This document shows positions 1 to 9,610 of a DNA stretch of 64,000 nucleotides, in pieces. The notes beneath the pieces are model-generated. The model saw nothing but the letters and a program-made list of their open reading frames with translations. It had not been told where the DNA came from and did no database searches. The stretch is from Echinometra lucunter. Lineage: Eukaryota > Echinodermata > Echinoidea > Camarodonta > Echinometridae. Both the position numbers and the translations under genes were made by a program. Within the stretch, counting starts at the first letter, position 1. Each line of letters opens with the position of its first letter. The stretch spans positions 1,057,298 through 1,121,297 of the forward strand of contig CM057151.1 of the NCBI GenBank assembly GCA_029962745.1, in the 5' to 3' direction.

Positions 1-2
1 GA

Positions 3-152
3 ACTTACGTTGGCCGCGCTCATCTCTTATCCTCTGTCATTGAGAACATTGAGCTGATGTCTGATTACTACCAGAAGAAACCTCTTGCATACATGCTCAG
101 AGAGAATGATGGACTTCTAGCAAAGTTCAGAGAAGCAGCATGTGCAAATTGA
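3..152 (+). CDS. Last coding exon of an unidentified gene (partial)
   Basis: The reading frame is open from the window edge and stops at TGA 150-152, giving 49 residues that end in REAACAN. The segment looks like the helical C-terminus of a soluble protein: it is rich in Leu, Glu, Asp and Lys and holds IENIELMSDYYQKK near its middle. No catalytic or metal-binding motif is visible and I do not recognise the family. The first exons lie upstream of the window. The gene converges tail to tail with the minus-strand HDAC6 gene whose 3' end lies near 9.3-9.6 kb. The frame is supported by balanced amino-acid composition and by the sharp change to repeat-rich AT sequence after the stop. It could also be a fragment of a retrocopy, but nothing suggests decay. 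Confidence 0.6.
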   Translation, partial: TYVGRAHLLSSVIENIELMSDYYQKKPLAYMLRENDGLLAKFREAACAN

Positions 153-206
153 GATTGAGAGCAAATGCTGCCGTCCAGTGACAAAAGAAAGCAACTCTTA
201 ATTTTC

Positions 207-784
207 ATTCCTCCGCCCATCGAAGGTGGGTGCCGGAGGAATTATGTTTTCAGGTTGTCCATCCGTTCGTCCGTCCGTTCGTCCGTCCGTCCCATTTTCG
301 TTCTCATGATAACTTAAGAGCCATTTTACGGATCAACTTCAAACTTGGCTCATGTATGCATATGGGAGAGACAGTGATGTGATTAAATTTTGAGGTTACA
401 AGGTCAAAGGTGAAAGGTCATAGAGGTAATTATACACATGAAAATGGCTTTTTCTCATAACTTAAGAACCATTTGACGTATCAGCTTCACACTTGGCTCA
501 TGTATGCATGTGGGAGGGACAATGATCTTATTAAAGTTAGGGGTCACAAGGTCAAAGGTCAAAGGTCATGGATGTCATTGTATAAGTGAAAATTGCTCGT
601 TCTCGCAATAGCTTAAGAACCATTTGACGGATGACTTCATATGTGGCTGACATAATGTAAAAAATAAACCTTTTTTTCCAGTTTTGTACTAATACATTTT
701 CCATAATTAAAAGTGTTATATTTCTGATCTGGCAAAGCGGAGGCATAAATATTGACCGCACGCAGTTGAGGATTCATCTAGTTT
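207..784 (+). mobile_element. Inverted-repeat element with DR1-like tandem units, copy 1
   Basis: It begins with CCTCCGCCCATCG and ends with GCGGAGGCATAA followed by GAGGATTCATCTAG. The same ends bound copies at 5041-5791 and, inverted, at 50106-51283. Between the ends are degenerate tandem units of about 150 bp, each with a 'cataacttaagaaccatttgac' type segment and a 'caaggtcaaaggtca' segment. A stretch of GTCC/GTTC repeats lies just inside the left end. At 548-569 three AGGTCA half-sites follow each other with one-base spacing. No transposase is present. I infer a non-autonomous DNA element; the superfamily is unknown. Confidence 0.7.
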
Positions 785-1210
785 CACAATTGTCTTTTTC
801 TTGATTTGGGTCACTTTTTAGTATGCTCTATGATGATGATGATGATGATGAAATCAAGGTCACATGACCCCCACTTTCAGCAATATAGAATATCAAAAGG
901 AAGCAACTCCATAGATTTCCACATAAAACAGTGACTTATTTTCTTCATTTACTAAGAAAGTCATTTTACGAGTTGCTTCCTTTATTCATTGGTTGGCAAA
1001 ATGGGTTTTTGTGAATGTTATCCCATTGTCTTTGCTTTATTGTGAGACCGTTTTTGTACTCTGATGTACAAAATTCTGCATGCTCCTTCCTTTGATAGAA
1101 CAATGTCTCAGTAGTTTTTCACAATATACCCAATTTTATTCACTTTATGCTTTCTGATGCTTGTAGTATTATACATGTAAAGTAAAAAAAAAAAAAACTT
1201 TTCATGAAAC

Positions 1211-1526
1211 CTGGGGGTGTTTCATAAAGCTGTTCATACAGTTACGAATGACTTTACGAACAACTTCTCTGTAGCATGCCGAATGGGACTCGTCATAAAT
1301 CACATCAACTAAAGATGAAATATGCTGACGTAGATTAACGTTACTATTGTTTACATTTTTTATAGCGAAGTATAATTTTTGTCACAATTTGACTGAGATT
1401 GTGGGAAATGCAGTCACACTTTGTTAAAACGTCAGGAAAACGTTGAGCATCCCACTTGGCACTTCATATTCAAGTTGTTTGTAAAGTCATGCGTAACTTT
1501 ACGAACAGCTTTATGAAACACCCCAG
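1211..1526. mobile_element. MITE with GGTGTTTCATAAAGC inverted termini, copy 1
   Basis: The left end reads CTGGGGGTGTTTCATAAAGC and the right end is its near-perfect inverted complement (GCTTTATGAAACACCCCAG). The inverted homology continues inward through 'gttacgaatgactttacgaacaac'-type sequence. The body is AT-rich and non-coding. A second copy of the same size class lies at 27162-27501 and shares the interior, including 'tttgttaaaacgtcaggaaaa'-type sequence. The features are those of a miniature inverted-repeat element mobilised in trans. Confidence 0.85.
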
Positions 1527-3360
1527 ATAATGTAGCTTTGTGTACCTCCTACATGTATGCTATCTTGCAGTTAATGAAGAAGAGCTTGCCTGCCTATACA
1601 CTTTTATATGTTGATACTGTGCAATGTTCCAGTAAATTCATGTCTAAATCTAATTAGATAATATCACAATTTTATATAGCACCTGTGACAAATGTTTCAA
1701 AGCACTGTACAAATAACATTATTAACACACTTAACATTACTTACATTACTAAAGAATTTTAACTTGAACATCATAGAAATTAAATGTGTTTATTTGATTG
1801 GAAACATTAATTGAAGGTAGGGACAGGGACAGCAGGGACAGCTGCTGCAACATGTGTTAGCATCTTTTTGTTTGTGATCACTTGTGTTGTATTGTCTGTA
1901 AGAGGGCTCAGTTCACTAAAGCCCCAGAAATAACTGCAAGGTCTTTCTAGTAACTTTTTGACCTCATCAAGAGTGTGAAGAATTGTTTTACTGTACAAAG
2001 TCATAGTTTGAGTTTATTGCTTATGTTGCTCAATTCAAACCGACATTGCCTCCGTTTGTGACTAGCTCTGACACAATTTGATCTGGATACAATTTTTATC
2101 TTTTTATTTGAATCATTTTCATATACCACTTGAACCCTCATTCTCTTTATTTCCAGGCACTAGTTGGTAAATATGTCAGATTAAATGCTATCCCATAAAC
2201 ATGATTAGACTGTAATTGAAAGTTAGGTAATTGCCTGGACATTTCCTTTTTATGTGTTTATTTCAGTTAATGTTTGGTCCTTGCAGATTTAATGGTTCAA
2301 ATATCTTGATATTTATATTCAGAGAGCTGTGGCACTCCCACTTCATTGGATGACACATGTATTTCTTTTTATCGCCTCTTTTGACTTTTTTTAATGCTGC
2401 TTATTACTTCAAATAGGAAACATGCTGAAAGTAGGGTTTAGTTCAGAAGAACATCATATGTTGAATACCATTATTGTGTGCCACTACAGTGGAAACTCGG
2501 TATGTATATCTCTTTGTGTAGTGCTTTTCAAGTTTGAATTATTTTGCTTTTGCTATTTTAATTGTACATACCTATGAATCTTTTGTAATAACTTGAATAA
2601 AATTGAATGTTCAAGTTACACTGTACTCTTTTTTTTTTTTCATTGTCTTTGACTAGACTGTGATGTCACCATTTAGAAGATGGTAAAGGGTGAGTAGAAA
2701 AAAATAGTATCGGATACACACATTTTTAATTGTCTATCTCAAAATGGAGCCACAGATATTAAATAATATGACAGATGTCAGGAGTCATTCTTCTCGATTA
2801 GTTTGATACCATTATTGTTAGACAACTCTTCATGGTTGACTGCACAGGGGACAATTTATGTGAAGATGTCAGAATCCATTTTGTGTCTACTCTGGATCTT
2901 ACGTGGTATTATTGTTGTTGATACTTAACAATCTTAAAGTGATGTTTTAAGACAGCATAACCATCAATTCAGATGCATACATACAAAATAAGCATAATTT
3001 GAAGCCTAAAATGCTTTGTTACAATCCGTTTTTTGTAACCAAACTAATATTGTTTTGTTCATAGGGTATATCTTGAAAAGAGTATCTTTCAGTTAACTGT
3101 GAAACCGGTACATTGACGGGCAAAATACACAATTAACACAGTTAAAAGATTAGTCAATTTCTCTCATTTATCTGCTTAGATAAATCTTAAAGGGGGTACC
3201 CAATGCTGAAACAATGTTAGTTCATTTAAAAGAGCATGATTTTATTAGCAGAAAATCATCTGTCTAAAGTTTTTTAAAAAGTCCTGTTGCCAAGGAAACC
3301 CCCAAATGTGGCAAGATTTCAGGATATTTTTGACCCCTCAGCTGTGACCCAGTTTCAACT

Positions 3361-3402
3361 GGGTACCCACTTTGACGTCAAAATGACGTCGAAGTGGGTA
3401 CC
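3361..3402. repeat. 42-bp near-perfect palindrome with CRE-like cores
   Basis: The arms read GGTACCCACTTTGACGTCA and its complement with a single mismatch, around a central AA. Each arm carries TGACGTC(A), the CREB/ATF consensus. A further copy of the arm (GGGTACCCACTTTTACGTCA) follows at about 3489-3508. This may be the core of a decayed foldback element rather than a functional enhancer. Confidence 0.7.
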
Positions 3403-4442
3403 TTGTCGCGCACTTCTAGCAAAATGCGCGCAAGGTATAATACATGTTGTGCAGTCTAGCGCGTAGCACAACTGCAATGCGCGAAGCTGGGTACCCACTT
3501 TTACGTCATACCTCATACTCAATTTTTTTTTGTCAGCTCATGATTTTTCATGAAAAAATTAGCAAAAATGCATTGATTTTGATTGAAAATCATCATATTT
3601 TTAATGTCATTCTTCTTAGAATTCTATTCTCGATCATATATCAAAATTTTGTTTGCCATTGTGTAATCACTTTAACCTTCATATTACATCTTCTGTGATT
3701 GGAATTAACAGTTTTGTGCACTGTTTTCAGGATCTGACCAAAGATTGTTAAATAATCAATTTCATATCATATAAGGCCTGGAGTTATGAAGCAGTTTATT
3801 CACATACTGTTCCTTTTGAGTTACCCAGCATCACACAAGAAAGTGTTGTTTTTTCACTTTCGAGTACTTGTAACATTTAGGACTTCAGGCCACAAAACAG
3901 AAATATTTTTGGTCTTACGTGCATTTGCAGTAGAAGTGATGGTAACAACGTCAAATAAAAATTGTTTTAACATAACAATCTAATCAAATAATCAAAGGTG
4001 GTTATGGATTACCACCATAACCAGGAAAAAAAACCCATGGAGTTAGTGCAAATGGATTATGAAACCATCATATAAATTGTCCCAGTCAACATGAAGCCCC
4101 ACAAAAATGGTACCAAAATAAGCGAGATGAATGACTCTCCTGAAATGTGTAACATTATTTCCTATTTATAGATCCATCATGAAACAAAGGCCATTAAAAA
4201 ACTTTTTTTTTTTCTAACTTGCCCTGTACAGTCAAAGCTTTCTTGAAATACTATCCTTAAATAGTGGCCACTATAGACAGGTTCTATAATACTTTTTTTT
4301 TTTTTCAAGGGAGACAATGTAAGTGGCCTTTATGCATGTAAAGAGCTGGCCACTAATATTGGTGTGTCTGTAGTTCTATTCACACACAAAAGAAACAAAA
4401 TGCAATAATTCCCTTTTCAGAATTTAATCTGTAATACATGAA

Positions 4443-4446
<4 letters not shown>

Positions 4447-4491
<45 letters not shown>
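4447..4491. repeat. (TA)n microsatellite
   Basis: About 22 uninterrupted TA dinucleotides. The apparent minus-strand ORF ending in repeated Tyr-Ile is an artefact of this array. Confidence 0.95.
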
Positions 4492-4497
<6 letters not shown>

Positions 4498-5040
4498 TTG
4501 TGTACTTTTACAGAAAACAGAAAAAACAAAACAAATGCAGAATAGTATACTAGTATCAAAGTACTATATATAGGGTTATCATAAATTCTCACCTCTATCA
4601 GAAAAGTAATGTTCACAACAAAGAGATCAACTTTCATATACAAAATAATGTTTTGGAAGACATGCAATAAAGGACAGGAAGTGAGCAGAACTGGATAAAA
4701 CAAGATAAGCCCAAATGACATAACCTCCAAATGAAAACAGATGAAAACTTGGACAGAGCATAACTAGTTTAGTTACAAATCTGAAAAAAACCTTACGTCT
4801 ATACAAGAAATAAAGACATCAAACAATGGTTATAGAAATACAGAAGAAATGGAATGCAAATGTCACAATGAAAAATATTTCCCCTAACTTAAATGAAAGG
4901 ACACGAGTTGAAAACTGTCATATATCCATCTACATAAAATTAATTTTATGGTTACAAAAATAATGCAGCATACTTGAGATTTACAATTCTGTCACAAGGC
5001 CATGGAGTTAGAACACAAACAAATGTGAGTAGAACTTTTT

Positions 5041-5791
5041 ATGCCTCCGCCCACCGTAGATGGTTGCGGGAGGCATTATGTTTTCGGGTCGTCCATCCGT
5101 CCGTCCCGTTTTCGTTCTCGCGATAACTTAAGAACCGTTTGACAGATCAACTTCAAACTTGGCTCGTGTATGCATATGGGAGGGACAATGATCTGAATAG
5201 ATTTTGGAGTCTCAAGGTCAAAGATCAAGGTCATAAAGGTAATAATACACATAAAAATGGCTCGTTCTCGCGATAACTTAAGAACTATTTGACAGATTGG
5301 CTTCAAACTTGGCTCATGTATGCACATGCATGGAAGGGAAAATGATCTGATTAGATTTTGAGGTCACATGGTCAAAGGTCATAGAGGTCATTATGTACAT
5401 AGAAATGGTTCGTTTTCACCATAACTCAACAACCATTTGACCGATCAACCTCAAACTTGGCACAGATATGCATATGGGAGAGAAAATCATCTGATTAGAT
5501 TTTGGGGTCTCAAGGTCAAAGGTCAAAGGTTATAGCGGTCATTATGTACACAGAAATGGTTCGTTCTTGTGATAACTCAGTAACCATTTGACGGTTCAAG
5601 AAACTTGGCTCATGTATGCATATGGAAAGGGCAATGCTCTCATTAGATTTGGGGGTCACAAGGTCAAAGGTCAAGGTCAAAGATGTCATTGTATAAATGA
5701 AAATAAATCAACATGAAGTGCCATTTATTTCTGATTTGGTAATGGCGGAGGCATAAAGTTGGACCACAGGTGGTCGAAGATTCATCTAGTT
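5041..5791 (+). mobile_element. Inverted-repeat element with DR1-like tandem units, copy 2
   Basis: It starts ATGCCTCCGCCCACCG and ends with GGCGGAGGCATAAAG followed by GATTCATCTAG, so the ends ATGCCTCCGCC and GGCGGAGGCAT are inverted. The interior has four or five tandem units; the landmark CGTTCTCGCGATAACTTAAG recurs at 5113 and 5263, with divergent forms at 5411 and 5562, giving a period near 150 bp. Units carry AAGGTCAAAGGTCA-type motifs (for example around 5514 and 5662). No ORF of note is present. Confidence 0.8.
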
Positions 5792-6833
5792 TTTTCTTTT
5801 TCCCATATAACAGAGCATTACGATGTGGGAAGAAATGACTGAGCTGATTGTAAGTCAACAGTGGACATGATGAAACTGCAGAAAGGCATTGAGAAGTCTT
5901 GGCTATAGGCTATGTATATGTGTACACATTCTGAATTGCATCACATAAAAAAAGGAACATAATATGCTAGTATATGCCAATTGTAATAACGCACCCTGAG
6001 CTCTGAAACAACTGAGAAGTCCACAAAATAAAAAAAATCAGCCAAATCATATTTTCTGAGAGCATACCAGGATATCAATGTACACATGTAATGAGTAATC
6101 AATATAAAAAGATACAAACAGAAAGCAACTACACTGTACATATGGTCTGACCTAAAGAGACAGAAAAACAAAGGAAAGGGAAAAAAAATGGCAACACACA
6201 GCCTTGTAAACATAGCACTGCAGATAGCACATAATATTGTTGCAAGCATGTATTGCAAATCTTGAAGGATTATAAAAAGAAAAGGTCTTGATACATATAA
6301 AGAATTCAAAATGTTTCAAAAGTCAACATGAATATGTAATCATTATCTTCAAGATTTTTTTTTTTTTTTTTTTTACATATGTGATGATTAACTCCCAAAG
6401 CATATGATAGCCAAATCTTTGCTCCAAGGAAATCCACAGGAAAACTGTTTTAAAAACTTATATTTGATCATGCACAATATACATGTATTTCCATTTGGTA
6501 CACAAGTAGGGTTATTATTCATTACTTCACATTAATTACAAGTACATCATTGGTGCTCAGAGGTGATCATCTAAACTAAATGATCTCACATTTCAAATCA
6601 ATGCTACTTTCTACAAAAAACACTTTAATTGCTTAATGCTTAATATGCTTATAATTTTTCAGTCCTTGCAAGCCATCTTCGCTTATCTCCAGCCTTGTTT
6701 CCACAGTGTGATTACACAGACATACACAAAGAAATAATTGTGCTGATCCCAGCTCTTTATATTATTTTTTTTTTCATCCTGACCTGAAAAGATTTTTGAA
6801 GGTAATTGTCATGGTCCCAATGTCCTTGTTACA
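5792..6833. other. Intergenic, no gene seen
   Basis: AT-rich sequence with a T homopolymer near 6355-6374. An apparent 122-residue minus-strand frame (5941-6309) is a low-complexity Phe/Leu/Tyr string with no recognisable domain, and I do not support it as a gene. Confidence 0.6.
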
Positions 6834-6991
6834 CAGTGGAAACTCAGTATAAAGAGATCTGAATAACAAGGTGATATTCTGGTCCCAGCTCTTAATATTT
6901 TATTGTTTTTTAACCTTGATATAATGAGATTCCTGCTATAAGAAGGTAATTTTGATGGTTCTAAGGACCTCGTTATACTGAGTTTCCACTG
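6834..6991. mobile_element. Short pogo/mariner-like MITE
   Basis: The left end CAGTGGAAACTCAGTATAA and the right end TTATACTGAGTTTCCACTG are inverted complements, with TA at the right flank. Termini of the form CAGT..AACTC..TATA are typical of pogo-type Tc1/mariner elements. The body is about 158 bp and has no coding capacity. A single matching end (CAGTGGAAACTCGGTAT) lies near 2487. Confidence 0.65.
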
Positions 6992-7220
6992 TAACAAGTT
7001 TCTATGGTGTAGATCAGATCGCACTTTTAGATTTATTTCTTATAGGACTAGGCTCCATCCCATTAAATTACATTGTAGGTTTCCAAAGTACTACATACTG
7101 TAAGAATATAAAGCAAATACTGAATAGAATCTTTAAAAATCTTACTCAGATCACAATGCATATTTTTAATATTCAAATACTGTACTTGGATATGCCTAAG
7201 AAGGCATAATTTAATACAGC

Positions 7221-7601
7221 GCATGCAGGGTTCTCACTAGAAAAAAAAATCCACACATGGTTCCCACTCTGCGCAAAGCGTGGAAGTTTCAGAAGTTTTA
7301 CGGAATAACACCTAAAGTTAGGTGTGGCGGCAATATATGATATAGTAAAAGGATGAAAAATGCTTCTTGGTAAGCAGGAGTTGTCTGCTAATGGCATAAA
7401 AGTAAAAATACATTGCCAAAAAGCAAAACAATCTGTGACATTTATCATTATTGTTAGGAATATATACTCCAATATTTTTTTTACCCTTGTTGCCATGCAT
7501 GGTGCAGCAATTTCACACATGGTTCTTCCTTGTCTGAAACTCTTTACGCATGGTATTGGAACCATGGGTGTTATGTACTGGCGAGAACCATGAGTGCATG
7601 C
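7221..7601. mobile_element. Foldback/MITE with GCATGCAGGGTTCTC termini
   Basis: GCATGCAGGGTTCTCACTAG at the left pairs with the right end CGAGAACCATGAGTGCATGC; inner segments (tggttcccactctgcg / cgcatggtattggaaccat) also pair imperfectly. The overlapping ORFs on both strands here are by-products of the inverted repeat. Confidence 0.6.
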
Positions 7602-7898
7602 TTGATGTTTATCCACAAATTTTGTTGGTAGAGGATAGTTCTCTTGCAGTCACCTTTCAATTTGAAATCACAGAAACGTCATAGAAATGAATATGTATAA
7701 GCTTTCGAGGGCAATGTATGTATGAATTCCGGGTATAAATCTCTTAGAGAACCCTCACCGGTGTTGACTGCTCTCACTGTTCAATGAGCTATGTGCTTGT
7801 TCTACAATCTTAAAGTCCCAGGTTCGATTCTTGTTCTCGACATTTGCAATTTTTGCTGTGATAATTGATAACAATAGCCTTTATTTCGTCAGAAGTAG

Positions 7899-8247
7899 TC
7901 ACTATGAACATGGCGGACAAAGAAAGCGGACAAAATAAACAACCTCTCATTCTACCTTTCACAATGGTTCTGGTAGTCAAAAGAACATCCCTTCACAGCT
8001 ATTATGTTCAATCATGTAGTTCCAGGTGAATATGCATGTGACACCTGTTCCACATATTTTAGACAGTAGCAGTGAAGGGATATGTTCAATCATGTAGTTC
8101 CAGGTGAATATGCATGTGACACCTGTTCCACATATTTTAGACAATAGCAGTGAAGGGATGTTCTTTTGACTACCAAAACCATTGTGAAGGGTAGAATGAG
8201 GGGTTGTTTATTTTGCCCGCTTTCTTTGTCTGTCATGTTCATAGTGA
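7899..8247. mobile_element. Foldback element with internal 78-bp direct duplication
   Basis: The arms of about 98 bp (7899-7996 and about 8152-8247) are inverted complements: the left arm starts TCACTATGAACATGGCGGAC and the right ends GTCATGTTCATAGTGA. Between them the segment from ATGTTCAATCATGTAGTTCC to AGCAGTGAAGGGA occurs twice in direct orientation, with only a single difference that I can see. No coding capacity. The internal duplication is unusual for a simple MITE. Confidence 0.75.
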
Positions 8248-8721
8248 GTATCACAGCTATTACTGACACATATTCATTTGTATGACGTGAAATTGAAAGC
8301 TAACTGTGAGCGGCAGGAACTATGCTCTACCTTATATTGTTGATGTTGCATGCAAATCAAATAGACAAAATAATGGTTACTCTGTATTTGTTGAAATGTC
8401 AACGTGTCAACCTCAAGGATAGTACATGTTTAGGTGATTAATACATGCGATGTGGGACATCTTTCTTAGTTGGCTGTGAGACATAGGTAGACACACAAGC
8501 TATACTGTGGAAACTCCTCAAAATGAATTCTTGGCATAAATGTGCAAATTTGCTGGTTTCAATATATTTTGTGTGTGTGTGAGGGGGGGGGGGTGTTTTT
8601 CTATACCCTGATATATAAAAAAAAAAAAAATCATGTTTAAAAAAAAAACAAAAAAACTCTGATATACTAATGATAATATTCCTGATATATATATTTTTTA
8701 TAGTACATGTAATAATGTCCA

Positions 8722-9107
8722 TTGGCATAAACCCAGGGGGGGGGGGGGGAGGGATATATCCCCCACTTTTTGGAGAAGGGGGGATGGCATGTACAAATAC
8801 CCCCCCCCCCCACTTTTAAGGAAGAAATGATATTTTAATTAATCAGTTAGTAAAAAATTGTGATAATCCGTCATAAACGACCATCATATTTTAGAATTTC
8901 TATTTGAAAATGCAATTAAAAACCAGAAAAGTGGTTATTTTTGGCTCGCTCGCTTTGCTCGCTCGCAAAATTAAAATAAAAATGTGTGTAAGAGGGTCTG
9001 TGCGGGTGGGTGAGGGTGTGTGTTTATACTTAAGTGTGAGTTCGACAAAAAAAACTGACAAAAAAGTTGATCATCCCCCCCCCCCACTCCTCAAAGTGGA
9101 TTTATGC
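8722..9107. mobile_element. G/C-homopolymer element with TGGCATAAA termini
   Basis: The left end TTGGCATAAACCCAGGGGG and the right end CTCAAAGTGGATTTATGCCA are inverted and imperfect. G and C homopolymers of 10-13 bases lie near both ends, and CCCCCACTTTTTGGAG repeats within. The centre has a short palindrome (GGCTCGCTCGCTTTGCTCGCTCGC near 8942). A non-coding, probably decayed element. Confidence 0.5.
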
Positions 9108-9283
9108 CAGTGCTAATGTCCAATATAGCTGTAACATATGTAAATACATGTACCCATAACTATACTATGATCAGACTGAGCCTATCTGAAAGTGATAATA
9201 AAGACCACTCCTCATCCTTACGTCGACCTAGTCAGACTTGTCCTCGTAGAGATATCACAATCGCAAGGTTGCACAAGGATCTT

Positions 9284-9289
9284 TTTATT
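9284..9289 (-). other. Candidate polyadenylation signal of HDAC6
   Basis: TTTATT on the plus strand reads AATAAA on the minus strand, 322 bases beyond the HDAC6 stop codon (9611-9613). It is the nearest canonical hexamer I noticed downstream of the stop and would give a short 3' UTR. Confidence 0.45.
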
Positions 9290-9610
9290 TCATTAATATC
9301 ATCTCTATTTCACAAACCATGATTAAAAACATATAAATAAAACATATATATGAGTCTGATATGTGGAAATTACAAATTTGCAAGAAAAAAAGGCTAGTAA
9401 TACATATACATAGAAAGATTGAAGATATTGCTAAAGGAAGAGGTGCATTGTGTTTGACCAAAAAAAAAATTGTTTGTGAGGCACACCTACAAAGGCCTAG
9501 ATGCCTGCAGGCAAGATAGCCCATGAAAGAACAAGCGATCATAAAAGAAAATAACACAATTATTAAGAACATCTCTGAGTCCGAGTCTCGCCAAGCTTGC
9601 TTTCATGATC

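Larger units (their letters stand above)
153..2601 (+). other. Probable 3' UTR of the edge gene, with polyadenylation signal
   Basis: No coding frame follows the stop at 152. A canonical AATAAA lies at 2596-2601, followed within about 30 bases by a T-rich stretch, as expected for a cleavage and polyadenylation site. If this signal is used, the 3' UTR is about 2.4 kb and contains two transposon insertions (207-784 and 1211-1526), a short GAT microsatellite near 829-850 and a poly-A run near 1182. An earlier site could be used instead. Confidence 0.4.
2602..5040. other. Intergenic, no gene seen
   Basis: AT-rich DNA with no supportable coding frame. It holds a GGTACCC-rich palindromic patch (3361-3402, with related GGGTACCC motifs near 3195 and 3490), an AT dinucleotide array at 4447-4491, and A/T homopolymers. 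It separates the end of the edge gene from the next transposon copy. Confidence 0.6.

Noticed and set aside
1807..2004. 65-residue minus-strand frame
   Set aside because: It lies inside the probable 3' UTR of the plus-strand gene, with no domain and no splice signals that would link it to another exon.
4446..4730. 94-residue minus-strand frame ending in repeated Tyr-Ile
   Set aside because: The end is translation of the (TA)n array and the rest has no domain or splice context.
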